Assembly (NCBI GenBank): GCA_905250885.1
Contig: CAJNOQ010001024.1
Span: 1 to 37,143, forward strand
Direction: 5' to 3'
Length of the DNA stretch: 37,143 nucleotides
Source of the DNA: Didymodactylos carnosus
Taxonomy: Eukaryota; Rotifera; Eurotatoria; Philodinida; Philodinidae
Every line of letters begins with the position of its first letter. Within the stretch, counting starts at the first letter, position 1. Of the stretch, positions 12,343 through 23,189 are shown piece by piece. The notes beneath the pieces are model-generated. The model saw nothing but the letters and a program-made list of their open reading frames with translations, was not told where the DNA came from and made no database searches. A program made the translations under genes and the position numbers.

Positions 12343-13054
12343 ACTCTTCTTAAAAAAATTAAGAAAGTAATTAGTATTGCACAACAAAGATTAAGAACAA
12401 TGTTGAACAATCGTGCACTATCAGTTTAAAGGTCACATGCCGATTTCAGAACAAATGAGATACACACAGTCGGGAATATTGTTAATTCGCAACCTAAGGA
12501 GCTAATTCACAAAACTTTGTTCAAGTGGTCGAAAAAGATGTAAAATAGTTCTCTTTCTCCCATTCACCAATCAGACTGAGCCAGTCGTATAGGCTAGAGG
12601 TAAGACAGTACAATCATTTAAGCTAACTGTAGCCCTAATAATGCTTTCGTTCGTAGTGCATTTTTCTCTGCCTCAATAATTCAGGTAGTCAAGCTGAATC
12701 CAAGTTTTACTAACTAGCGTCTGTACTTGAGGATTGGCAGAATTCAATTGCATGTAAAGTGTTATTAATCTCAAATATGTGGAATTCAGATTCATTGGAT
12801 AGCAAACTCGGATATGTTCAGAAAATACTGAAAGTCTTATTCAAGACCGTCAAATCTCTCCGACAAACACGAGAACTCGATGATGGCGCTATTGAGCATC
12901 TTGAAATAATAACATGCGCTAGCGCTATGAGCAAATAAAAATTCTTTGAAAGCTCTCTGCCAAGAAACTTGTCTGAACGAAACGTGCAATATTCTCCTAT
13001 CAATTTATGCTGATAGACAGTTTATTTCTCTGAAATTACTGTGACGTCACAGTA
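12343..13054. other. Upstream region of PDHX, no further gene seen
   Basis: About 0.7 kb that should contain the PDHX promoter and 5'UTR. It is less AT-rich than the neighbouring spacers. No TATA-like element at a convincing distance and no open frame with a recognisable domain were found. Confidence 0.4.
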
Positions 13055-13960
13055 CCCACGGAGAAATTTTTTAAATAAAAGCGCGGTTAACCGATGTATG
13101 AAAACCCGCGGCTTTTGCCGGTTTAAATACACCGCGGGAGTCAGATTGTTTAATAGGTTTTTATACACTGGCCGAAATCGCGGCTTTTTTACAAAAACGA
13201 TTTCCCTGATGTTATTGTCAGTAGTCTATCTGTTCGTTTTCTGTCTTTCTCTCTTTCTTCATTTACATTTGTTTCTATAGCTCTGATTGCGGTTGCCCCT
13301 GTTCTTACCAATGCATCCATACACCGCGGTTGTTGCTTCCATTGCACTGCGGTGATGCTGTAATGCGGTTAGTCCACCTGAAACCACCAATCTTTCATAT
13401 ACATTGTGTGATATTCGAACCCCTTAGTTTTAATTTGCTTGTCCAACATGTTTCTATTGAGCTATCCCGGGTTGTTCATACAACGATCAAACCTGATGGT
13501 ATATCTTACCGATCTAAGTGTTTTAAGCAGGAAACATGTGGTAGATGCCCGGGGATACCAGATTCAAAGGAAGAAAATCAGAAAGGCTTAAGAAAAGGAA
13601 GTTCAAAATCAGAAAATCAATAGACCTTTGAGGAAAAAAGGACAGAAAAACTTCCAAAAATCAGAAATTTTCTCCCAACATTCTGCCAAGAAGATCTAGG
13701 ATTCCTAGAGATGACTATCCTGGCGACACACCTGATACGACATCTTCCTGCGCGATTAAAAAGCGTGGTGAAGACAAATTGAACTGTCATCAAAACTATG
13801 GTTTTTATCGGGTTTTCAAACCGCAGTTTGAATCGAAGAAATCGCGGTGAGTCAAATCGCGGTTAACCACGTTTTTCAGAATAGTTTGCTACAGAGAAAC
13901 CGCAGTGAGACAAGAAACTCCGCGGTTAACCGCGGTTTTATCGAAAAAATTTTCCGTGGG
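13055..13960. mobile_element. 906-bp non-autonomous DNA transposon with TIRs and TA target duplication
   Basis: Terminal inverted repeats of roughly 38 bp begin CCCACGG on the left (13055) and end CCGTGGG on the right (13960). They continue through a T-run to the shared block CGCGGTTAACCG with few mismatches. TA flanks both ends (13053-13054 and 13961-13962), fitting a TA target-site duplication. GCGGTT/AACCGC motifs recur at both ends (for example near 13081, 13110, 13170, 13288, 13324, 13850, 13860 and 13921-13935), as transposase-binding repeats do. Internal open frames show no transposase. TA duplication suggests a Tc1/mariner-type mobiliser, although dense subterminal motifs are more typical of other superfamilies. 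Confidence 0.75.
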
Positions 13961-14001
13961 TAACTATGCCAAAATTCATCAGGTGTCGCATAGCATATCA
14001 T

Positions 14002-14299
14002 CAGAAAAAAAATACAGTTAGTTTTGAGTTGTTGAAAAGTGCTTTTTTGGTTTTCAGCACACTTGGTAACGCAGAAGATTTTCTATTTTTGGCCAGGGAT
14101 GCCTTCAAAAGTTTAGAAAAAATTTTCAAACTGATATTATTTTCTCATGAAATTTTTTTACGTCAGGTTGTTTCAAAATTTTTCCTAAACTTTTGGAAGC
14201 ACATCTTGCCAAAAATAGAAAATCTTCTGCGTTATCAAATGTGCTGAATACGAAAAAGCACTTTTCAGCAACTCAAAACCAACTTTATTTTTTCTATTC
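14002..14299. repeat. Foldback element of about 300 bp
   Basis: Left arm about 14002-14133, right arm about 14164-14299, with a loop of about 30 bp. Blocks such as gttttgagttg / caactcaaaac and gaagattttctattttt with its complement pair in order, with scattered mismatches and small indels. It starts about 40 bp after the end of the preceding TIR element. No coding content; the open frame at 13966-14247 is a by-product of the repeat. Confidence 0.85.
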
Positions 14300-14920
14300 T
14301 AGTGATATGTATCCAGAATAATGAATATCACTATAAATTTCTTCTTCGCAAAGAGGATTCCATAAGGGTTCATAGCACATTTGCAACCACTTTGCTCATC
14401 TAAGCTGAAACCTTTTTAGATGAAACTTCCGTCGATAGCATTCACATAAATCGAGTTGAGAACAACTTTTAAACAACGTTACCAGTTGCGAAGAAGTTTA
14501 GTCCAACTGAACCAGTCTGACAGCATCAGAGCGAATCGTAAAACCGTTTCGATATAGTCAATCTATCAGAATTATCTTTCTATTTTTCATCTCCATTCCA
14601 TCGTAGAAACGGTTAGCTAAAGTCTCAAATAACAGTATACGATTCCAAACTCCGATGCAGATTTTTGCGATTCTTTCTACTCTAACATGGTTAATGGAAA
14701 ATTAGAATTCATGTCCAATTTTTTCCACTATCTAGAGCACGAGAAGTATCAAGAAGAACAAAAATGGACTTGCCTGTTAAGTTTGAGAATCGACTTCATC
14801 ATAGATAAAATCCCATATCCCTGTTTTCTAACTCATTAGGCAAAATTCATCTCAACATTGTTTGTTGATAATAATTTTATCAACGACAAGATTAATTGTA
14901 TGAGTTCAACAGACGCCAGC
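14300..14920. other. Intergenic, nothing recognised
   Basis: About 0.6 kb between the foldback element and the tandem array. No open frame with a domain, no inverted repeat of note and no RNA gene were seen. Confidence 0.4.
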
Positions 14921-15090
14921 TCGATTGAGAACAATCTGAAACTGTGCATTCTTGAAGGAGAACAATATTTTATAATCTATCTCAAACGAGAACATATTCA
15001 GCTGCTGCACTCTCGAATGAGAATAATTTATAAACTTATTCTTAAAATAGAACATTTTTAAACAGTACACTCTCGAAGGAGAACAAATAG
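14921..15090. repeat. Degenerate 30-31 bp tandem repeat, about five to six units
   Basis: A GAGAACA-type core recurs at 14927, 14958, 14988, 15019, 15049 (as AGAACA) and 15079, a spacing of 30-31 bp. Alternate units look more alike (the ctctcgaa..gagaa form before 15019 and 15079), suggesting a 60-61 bp higher-order unit. Short open frames on both strands here are explained by the repeat. This is a minisatellite-like array with no gene around it. Confidence 0.75.
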
Positions 15091-15294
15091 CCACTAGATG
15101 CAATAGATGCTAACACGTAGTGATTTTGTGATGGTAAAGAATATAAACAAAATACATATTCAAGCTTCTGTATCCGAAACTTCGTTGCTTAAAAGACCAT
15201 CTGGCAAACTGCACAAAATTCTATAACATGGTTTTCTAGCAACATTAAAATACTCTTAAAAATCTATACATCCACGCAAATATTGGTACTTAGC

Positions 15295-15486
15295 ATGGAT
15301 TATTTCATTTTCAACAACAGAAGAGAAGCAATATTAAGCAGACAACTTACTCAGTACAACCTCACGTTTCAGTGCCATCAACTTTACGCGTACGAAGGCG
15401 ATAATGATACGTTTTATACAATAATGACTTATGACCGTCTTTGCAAAGTTCATCGCTTTTATAAGGTTGAACATTCACCATGTTGA
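15295..15486 (+). CDS. Short unassigned open frame (63 codons), doubtful
   Basis: An ATG-initiated frame ends in TGA. The peptide is mixed and hydrophilic, with several Tyr, Cys and His residues, and does not look like simple AT-rich noise, but no family is recognised. No convincing splice acceptor or donor links it to other exons. It could be an isolated exon relic or chance. Confidence 0.15.
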   Translation: MDYFIFNNRREAILSRQLTQYNLTFQCHQLYAYEGDNDTFYTIMTYDRLCKVHRFYKVEHSPC

Positions 15487-15489
15487 TCG

Positions 15490-17010
15490 TCTGGTATTCT
15501 TCAATCTTTTGAACTGCCTTATGGTGGTCTAGACAGTCTCTTCAGTATTACTCTTCTCTAGTCCAGAGCTTTAGGAAGCTTCTTACTTAGCTTACGCTTT
15601 AATCTGTTATCTTCCAGTTTACAATCTTGGGACGCACTTTAGGTGTAACTCTTATATAGAGAAAACACTGTATTAAACGCTGTATGAAATACTCGATTTT
15701 AGGACTTCTAGAAAAATGCCTGTAACTTTTTGATGCAAGGTCATACAGAATTGTGCGAGGTCCTATTTGGATCAGACACGTTTCCTCTACAAAGCTGTAT
15801 GTTAAAAAAAATTTTAATTGCTTAAGTATCCAGGAAAAAACTATTATTTGACGACCCGGTTTTTCGAGGCTCTTAGAAAACTTGCTCAAATCCCCGAAAA
15901 AAACATTTTTGTAACCAAAAGCAATACAGATTCTGGAAGCAGACACTTCAGGCTATCTTTTCACGTACGTATCTCAAAACCGATTTTTTGACCGAATTTT
16001 TCTGAGTGGGTGGTGGGCCTTAAAACAGAAGCTTTCGATTACTACTGTAATCATCGTCAGCTACATTTACATAGACGAAAAACACACACAGTATATAGTT
16101 TGCAAAATTCATTCTTGTATGTTTCAATAGTTTTGTAGGCTGGATGACAGGGAAAATTGCGAGAGTTTGAGAGTTTCCCGAGAAGAACGGAGATGATGCT
16201 CAATTTCTGTATGCGTTTCGAGGCTTGAAACTCTTTCCTGGAAAAAGTAAAAGCTTGAAATTTTTTAATTTGAAAAATATTTAGAAGCACAGGAGTTTAC
16301 GAATAGGATTCTCGATTTCTATCAAGAACTAGAGCCGTATTTTTCTTATTTTCATCGGGAATCGGAACAACGATTCCTCAGACGGTTCCTTCTTCGGAGC
16401 CAAGACTTTTTTAACCACACGTACAGTTATATTTCGAGAAGTTAGGTCTAGTGTTCATAAGATACACTTCTGTGCAACTTCTTTTATACGACATAAAAAT
16501 TACTTTTCGTTCTCAGATAAAATGAATTCTATTTCATCAAATCGTTACTGCCGGAAAAAAAAATTCTTTTCCGATTCGAAACTGAGAATCAAGAACGCGA
16601 TTCGTTTTGATTTGATTCTAACTCGAGAACCGGAATCGCGACTTTGGTTCCGGAACCGAGAACCGAACATTCTTAGTCACGAAACACGTTTAAAAATTCG
16701 AAAGCGAACATTCGAGCTACAGAGAATAAACGTCTACCAACTCGTTTTATTTCACCATGTCGAACTTCTGCACAAAAATTCTGATTTTTCAAAAAATTGT
16801 CAACTCGTAAGACTTGTTGATAGTTCATCATAAATAAAAATCTTTACTGTTCATATCCTAATGACAGATAGCAAGGAAACCAATACTGTGCACTTTATCG
16901 CTGTAGTTTCATCAAACTATTTGATATTATTGATATTCCATCATTGAACGCTAATCCTAATTGACTATTATAAGAAAGCAACAACAAAAAAGATAAACCA
17001 TTAACAACAA
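15490..17010. other. Intergenic region with unclassified repeat-like sequence
   Basis: No supported gene. At 16350-16700 an unusually GC-containing stretch repeats GGAAC/GAACCG/GATTC-type words (for example ccggaatcg, ggttccggaaccgagaaccg), probably a degraded mobile element. Frames at 15599-15946, 16057-16290 and 16522-16833 have no family signature. Confidence 0.35.
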
Positions 17011-18902
17011 TCACAATGTCCTATTTAAATTTTCTTTACATTTATATTTGAACATTGATAATACTTTTTTTTGATATAATAACGTTTCTGTACATATGTT
17101 TCGATGTTGATCATATTGACTGTTCACTAACGGATAAGAATCTCGCAATTCTTTACACGGTAAACGCCATGTTTCCGTTGATCTACGATTTTCACGATGT
17201 AAAAACGTATTACCTTCGCACGCATAAAAGATATTTGAGCCCAATTTTACCATAGCTTTTAACGATACTTTAGGATCATATGGACTTGGGACTAGAAGTG
17301 GTCCCAATGGTCTTAGATATGTTGGATAGACTTTCGATTTTAAAATGTAATCCATTGTGCCTAAAGGGAAAGAAACGAATTGTACATAAGTTCAAAAATA
17401 TTAGCAACATTAATTAACACTATGTAACGGTTGCAAAGATCAAGCTAAGACTTAAAAAGACAATTGACATGATGTTCTCAGACACTTGGAAACTATAAAA
17501 AGTCTAGAGACACCATGTTCATGCTCTTTTCGCCATACCTCTTTTCCCATATGAATTTCACATTAGATTATGACCCACTTTTGACAGAAGAAAAGTTAAA
17601 CTTCTTTCTATTCAATTCTTTAACTACATATTTTATTTTTGAATTAATTATTGTATCGTACGTTTTGAATGTCAGTGGACAAACTTCGTCTGTAAGTTTT
17701 TTACGTATTAAACACTATTCAAAGTTTTTTTTCCACTTTATTTAGTGACTAGATGTCTGTGTTCAAAATATTCTGTTTTTCTGACGTAGTTTAATACTGA
17801 TCATAGCATATTTTAGACGTTTCTTTTCTAAGGCATCCATTTATATTGATAAGAAAAAAATCTCTAGTTTTTAAATGTCAAATAAAATAGATTAGAGTGG
17901 ACTACCATCTTATGTGAAATTCACATGGAAAAGAGTTATGGCGAAAAGAGTGTGAACATGGTGCTTCGAAACTCTCAGGCAATCTGTTAAATATAATAAA
18001 AGTTTACCTAAATTATGTCGATGTTTTGGATATGCAGATAAATGTGTTTTGTTTTCGTAATAGGGGAAGAGATCTATCTTAGGCCAACGATATTTTGTCC
18101 CATTGACTTGTTTCGATCTTGATGAAAATATTTTATACGATGTTACACGATAAATATTTCGAAACGGGTAAATAATTAAATCGTTTGTATATGATGTCGA
18201 CGGTAATACTGTAGTGGTGAATCGTACATCCAAAAGATGAAACATTTTTAATAATTTTTTCGTCGTATAGGCTGGTATAAACAAATCAATGTCGGTATCC
18301 CATGGAATCACGTCATGATGTCTTAGCGTGCCAATTAGTGTACCTTTTGTTAAAAAATGTTTGATATTTGCATCATAGAGTATGATTTGAATATTGATCA
18401 TGAGTTGTATCATATGAAAATAATCACATTGAGTTGTATCGACTGACAAAATGGAATTATTTAAAGCTTTTAATTGCATATCGAAATAATAATAAAGTCC
18501 AATACCGTTTACATAAGGTATAGGAATTCGTGGATAGTATGTGTCATTCACTGATGATACGTATTTATCGATATTTACTGTTTCATAACATTCCGTTCGA
18601 TTTGCGTCACATAATTGACATGAATCTCTCATAAATATTGACAATTTATATTTCCATAATGACATTAGATTATTCCAAGAATGTTGATGAGATTTTGACG
18701 ATGACTGCGGATCGAGTAAATTTTCTATGGATGCTTCAAGCTGTTCAAAGGTTAATGGCGGCGGAGAAATTGCAACAATTTCTGCTAATGGTAATTGATG
18801 AGAATTAAGTGTGTTATTGAATAACTTCATAACGATTAGAAATGAGAATAATATAACGATTGCTAGAGGACATAGTAAACGCCGTAAGTTATAACTAATC
18901 AT
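17011..18902 (-). CDS. LicD/fukutin-family phosphotransferase-like type II membrane protein
   Basis: Two exons on the minus strand, 18008-18902 and 17011-17360, joined in phase 1 (donor GTAAAC, acceptor tttag), give 414 residues. A short basic N-terminus precedes one hydrophobic helix (about 10-28), a typical Golgi type II anchor. Several N-glycosylation sites (such as NRT at 101 and NDT at 119) and paired Cys residues (95, 98, 105) fit a luminal domain. The LicD/FKTN/FKRP core is clear: FLTKGTLIGTLRHHDVIPWD (183-202), continuing into TDIDLF. The acidic residues 202, 204 and 206 are the expected metal/nucleotide-binding aspartates. The segment WPKIDLFPYY before the splice site is also family-like. 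Animal relatives transfer ribitol-phosphate or related groups to glycans; the substrate here is unknown. The 647-nt intron holds an inverted repeat. Confidence 0.85.
17511..17965. repeat. Inverted repeat inside the LicD-family intron
   Basis: Left arm about 17511-17565 and right arm about 17910-17965, with about 85-90% pairing over some 55 bp (blocks caccatgttca, ctcttttcgccata, gaatttcaca). The spacer is about 345 bp. Both arms lie between the splice sites, so the gene is not broken. It resembles the other foldback elements of the window. Confidence 0.8.
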
Positions 18903-19938
18903 TACGAATAATAATGACGACTTTAGAAATTAACAATAAGTAATAAATATTATAACTAAACGTTTTTATATTTTTAACGATGATTATCCGATTACTGTTG
19001 ACTATAGATAAGAAATAATAGCAAATTAAGTTTGAGATTTTGTCTATGAGCAATTTACTGCCTCAGCTTAAAACGTTTGAAGTTGTAAAAAACGTATCAT
19101 TGATTATAGAAAAGAATGAACTTAGCTATTTTTTTGGAATAAAGTTTGAACTTGAAATAGATTTATACTTTCTCTATTTTGTAGCGATAGGCTTGAAACC
19201 GAGCGGGTGTGACCATCAGACGGGTTAGTATTTAGTTATAAAAATATTTTCAGATACTTTTATTACAGTAGGTGGTGCCGCAAGAGTCCAAATCGTCGAT
19301 CTGTACATTTCGGAGAACGATTCTTCCGGAAAATATGGCGGATCTCTCACTCTCTATTACGCTGTTGGAGTACACCATGTATACTATCATTAGCTATAAT
19401 GGGATCTTTTAAAACCCGTGGGAAGCTAAGTGAGTTTTCTAGAAAACCACCATCACACTTTAGCAAATTAACTCTATTCATCTAGGCCTATATTCACATA
19501 CAAAGTGTTTATTACAGAATATTTCTAGCATTTTGTTTAAATAAACCATTCATCATAGATAAAGTAAAAAAATGTCTTAGATTGAAACATTTTAAAATTT
19601 CAATTTTATTTTCAGGACAAAAGCAGACAATTAAAATTTTTTCTTAATACTGTACCTCTGCTAATGCTGTTGTTGTTTGTTTATTCAAAAGTTATCGATA
19701 TAGCCCTGGCAATTTTCCCCGGAAAACCTAACCCAAAACCTCAAGTTTTCTGGAAAACCCTTCTGGAAATCTTTAAAAAATACTCTGAATGGATCATTTG
19801 AAAGAGCATAGGTCTTAAGCTCGACGCTATGAGTTTTTCAAAAATAAGACGACTGGATGTAGTAGAATGTGAACATTAAAAAAGCCAGTTCGTACTCTCT
19901 AAAAAAGATAGATTTATCACGAATCCGAAAAGGGATTC
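18903..19938. other. Intergenic / LicD upstream region
   Basis: No supported gene. A stretch at 19685-19830 repeats words such as tttctggaaaacc that also occur near 1-40 and 22985-23100, so dispersed repeat fragments are likely. The frame at 19040-19228 shows no domain. Confidence 0.35.
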
Positions 19939-20563
19939 CATATCGAGTCGAAATAGATTTGGCTGGAGTTTTTTTGCCGACGAGTTGAAGAAAAATCTTT
20001 TTTGCAAGTTACTTATGGGCAAAAGGACATGACCAATTCAAAACTATCTCTGCTCAGGTCTTTTCCATTACCGAGATAGGAGGCATTATCCGTAAAATAA
20101 CTACTTTTCTGCCGGCCACTTATAATCATACCTTTATGAATAAAATATCCGTAAGTAACTCGAGTACAGTATAGAGACATGTTGCTGGGTGCGAGCTTAG
20201 TTTTCATTGGTAGAAATCGTGAAAAAATCAGAAGTCCGACATGGTTAAAAATGGAAAAAGTCCAAAATGTGCACGGTTTCTCCACCCATGGAAGACGTTT
20301 TTACAAAATTACTGCTGTCAGAGAATCTAAGCATAAAGTTACAGCTGCCTAAGTAATCAATTTAATGAAAAACTCTTGCCTTCGGAGCAATAAATAAGAG
20401 TCAGTTTTTAGGAAATAATGTCTCTTATCTCGGTAACGAAAAAGACCTGAGCAGAGATAGTTTTGAATTAGTCATGTCCTCTTGCTTATAAGTAACTTTC
20501 AAAAAAGATTTTTCTTCAACTCGTCTGCAAAAAATTCAGCTAAATCTGTTTCGACTCCATATG
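19939..20563. repeat. Foldback element, arms about 160 bp
   Basis: Left arm 19939-20103 pairs with right arm 20400-20563 at roughly 85-90% with small indels. Conserved blocks include gacgagttgaagaaaaatc, caaaactatctctgctcagg and ttaccgagata. The spacer of about 300 bp has no recognisable coding content. Flanks do not continue the pairing. Confidence 0.85.
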
Positions 20564-20918
20564 CATACAAAACCTAAAATGGTTTCGAAATGGTTTCGAA
20601 ATTCTCTATATCCTTTTAGGTTTCGTAATAAACCTATGTTTTTTAGAGTACATGCACTGAAAATGTTTGTCTTTTTCGGTCACGTCCGCAACGACATAGT
20701 TTTTCGCGAGAAAGATAATCTTAACAAGTATCCTCAGAACTCATTTTTTCGTAGCATCGTTAGCAACTTGATACACGTTTCTGATATAAATAGCATCACT
20801 AGAAAGCTTAACACTTCAGATATATAGTAACTTGGAGTTTATGAACGTCACGTCCGCAACGTTGGTTTTGCCCATATATAAAAGAACGATGCGCACTAAC
20901 AAGAGATAAGTGTGTTTT
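20564..20918. other. Intergenic with a short direct repeat
   Basis: The word gtcacgtccgcaacg occurs at about 20681 and 20848, 167 bp apart in the same orientation. No gene was recognised; the open frame at 20561-20827 begins in the foldback arm and lacks a domain. Confidence 0.4.
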
Positions 20919-21427
20919 AATCACCAAAAAATAAGACTTTTGATCACCAAATCAATTAAAGAAAATATATACAAGAAGAAGTATGAACAGAAATATGAAG
21001 TACGAATAGACGATACCATCAAAAAAATGTCGAAGTAAGAATGGAAAGTATTACACACAACTATATCATCCGATGAAACAAAAGAATACGCAAAATTACA
21101 GTTTAATGTTTGCCAATATCGTCGATCAGATTTAAAAAATCATACAAAATATTCGTTCAAATGGAGGGAGTATAGAAAGTATCCTTTTTGTTCTTTGAAA
21201 TTCAGATAATCGTGCCGGATGGTAATAAGCAATCAGTGACGGTCATGTGCAGAAATGAACATGAATACGAACAAGAAGAACGCAATTCAACAACGCATTT
21301 ACCATCACCCATTCGAAAATCCGTGTCAAAATATGTTAAATGCAGATTATCACAAACATACATTAAGTCATCATTAGTTCAAGATCATCCAAATGCTCCA
21401 ATAACGACAACAAAGTTAATTATGTAG
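20919..21427 (+). pseudogene. Broken MULE-type transposase N-terminal fragment
   Basis: A frame running from the left terminal repeat has an in-frame TAA at about 21035 and another stop at about 21209. Reading then resumes in a shifted frame (21188-21427) to a TAG. The visible parts are a lysine-rich lead, a Cys/Arg block around CQYRRSDLKNHTKYSFKW, then IIVPDGNKQSVTVMCRNEHE followed by a Ser/Thr-Pro-rich stretch and KYVKCRLSQ. The Cys..Cys..(N)EH(E) pattern is like FLYWCH/WRKY-type zinc fingers at the N-terminus of Mutator-like transposases. No DDE domain is visible. The fragment ends exactly where a foldback element begins. Family assignment is from pattern only. Confidence 0.5.
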
Positions 21428-21982
21428 CCCAGATCTTCCTCTCTCTACCATATAGTTTTGAGTTCCTTATCATTTAAACTCATTAAGCTAATTAGCATAA
21501 CACCAAATTATCCGACATATGTCTCTTCTGAATGAAACATATAATACGATATCAACAGAAAATTGCCATCAGATCCCAAAGCAATGATATTGCACCTATT
21601 TTTCATATACAACAGTAATTGAAACAAGTTTAGTGTTAAGAACAAAAAACCAGCTATGTATTGTATGTACTAATTAATCAAAAAGGATTGTGTCGTTGGT
21701 ATAACGTCTAATTGTGCAGAATGTGCAGACGAATGGACGTTGGTTAGCAGAACAATATAGACAGGTTTCATTAGAGCAAGTTGTGCATGCAATGGAAGAT
21801 GTAGTTGACTTCTTACATTTATAACGCGACTTTATCCTGTAAAGTATATTTTCATATCGTATTGTATGTTTCATGCAGAAGAGACATATGTCGGATAATT
21901 TGGTGTTATGCTAATTAGCTTAATGAGTTTAAATGATAATGAACTCAAAACTATATGGTAGAGAGAGGAAGATCTGGGCTAC
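21424..21982. repeat. Young foldback element, 129-bp arms about 98% identical
   Basis: Left arm 21424-21552 and right arm 21854-21982 pair in constant register (positions sum to 43406) with only three mismatches seen in 129 bp and no indel. The spacer is 301 bp. The outer ends read gtagcccagatcttcctc and its complement. Near-identity of the arms implies a recent origin or arm homogenisation. The element abuts the transposase-like remnant, whose last codons overlap its first bases. Confidence 0.92.
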
Positions 21983-22065
21983 AAAATGAGGTATTTTTGA
22001 ACTAATTATCTCCTAAGCTTAATTAACCAGCAATTGTACATTAAAACTCTATGTATTTGAATGGA

Positions 22066-22325
22066 TTGCCTCTATTTACCCCAAGCGTATAAGTGAAGTG
22101 TCTCTATTTACCCCGTACGGGGTAATTAGAGGCACTTTGATGGAGCTCTTCGTATTTTGGATCTGCTCAAAATTGGCCGGAGTTTTTGAAAAGGTTTTTA
22201 CATGAGCGTATAGAAAAATGTTTGGTCTACCATCATGTTCAATAGCAACTTTTTTCGATCAAAAACGGCCAAGAAATAGCAAAAAAAGGACGAAACTTTC
22301 GAAGAGTGCCTCTGATTACCCCGAA
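22066..22325. repeat. Repeated GCCTCTATTTACCCC motif, both orientations
   Basis: The word cctctatttacccc occurs near 22069 and 22098. The second copy joins head-to-head with ggggtaattagaggcac through cccgtacgggg, making a palindrome at about 22096-22133. A further copy, tgcctctgattacccc, lies near 22307. Spaced inverted copies could be protein-binding sites within the transposon, but no protein is implicated by sequence. Confidence 0.6.
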
Positions 22326-22402
22326 GTACTCTATATATATTCTTCTTGTATATGTTTTCTTTAATTGATCGGGTGATCAAAAGTCTTATTTTCTGGTGAT
22401 CA

Positions 22403-23189
22403 TTGCGCAATAAATAAATCTGGTGATCAGAAAAATTGATACCCCACTAACAATGCCACGCATGGGGAATCTTGAGAATAAGAAAACTCAAATAATGCGC
22501 ACTGAGCTTTTACGCACGAAGCAAGGACATGACAGTTTCAATTGTCATTAGGAGCTTTCGGAGAATAAATTGAGGACAGCATTCAAATATCATGTAAAAA
22601 TGACTATGGTCCTTTTGATCCTTTCGGACTAGCTATATTATTTAACGATCAAAAATATTACTGAGGATCGATTAGTTAGTTTATTCGTAGTTTAGATAAG
22701 TAATTATGTTCTTTTAGAAGTTTAGGTGATAGATAATAGTCAAACAGCGCAAAAGAAAAAGAAATGTCAGCATATAAACAAACGCTTATGAGATTTAGTT
22801 TTGCATCCACATACAGATATAATTGATTAAAGTAATAATCTAGCTTATAATATTCTCTTAAATAAAATGCCCTCACATCTTAGTAACGGCGCAGACGTGA
22901 GCTGTGAGATATTTTATATTATTATCCATTCCAGAATATCATGCAGGTGGCCATTTGTTGAATAACTCAGAGGAAACTGAAGGTTTTCCTTATGGTTTTC
23001 AGTTTTTGAAACTAGACACCTGAAGCTACCTTTGCACAAACAAAATCGGTTTTCGGAAAAATTTCGGAAGGCCGTTTTCCAGAGAACCTTAGAAAAACTG
23101 GCTTGGATTTACTTAAATTCAAATAGCAATTTATTAATATTTTTGCATAGATGGATAATCCAAAGTCTCTACTAAGAAGCTGGAATTAA
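22403..23189. other. Intergenic, no gene recognised
   Basis: AT-rich sequence with short frames only. A segment at about 22985-23100 (ggttttc, ggaaaa and ttccagag words) resembles pieces elsewhere in the window and is probably repeat debris. Confidence 0.35.

Larger units (their letters stand above)
20919..22401. mobile_element. Degraded 1.48-kb TIR element with transposase-like remnant
   Basis: Terminal inverted repeats of about 62 bp (20919-20980 and 22340-22401) match at roughly 90%, including gatcacc, ataagacttttgatcacc and aatcaattaaagaaaa. The left repeat runs straight into a transposase-like reading frame, and the right repeat encodes almost the same peptide (RLLIT, SIKENIYKK) in inverted orientation. 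A younger foldback element sits inside (21424-21982). No clear target duplication was found, and further gtgatcag/ctggtgatc copies lie just outside the right end. Confidence 0.6.

Noticed and set aside
14858..15103. Overlapping open frames on both strands
   Set aside because: Both are produced by the 30-31 bp tandem repeat.
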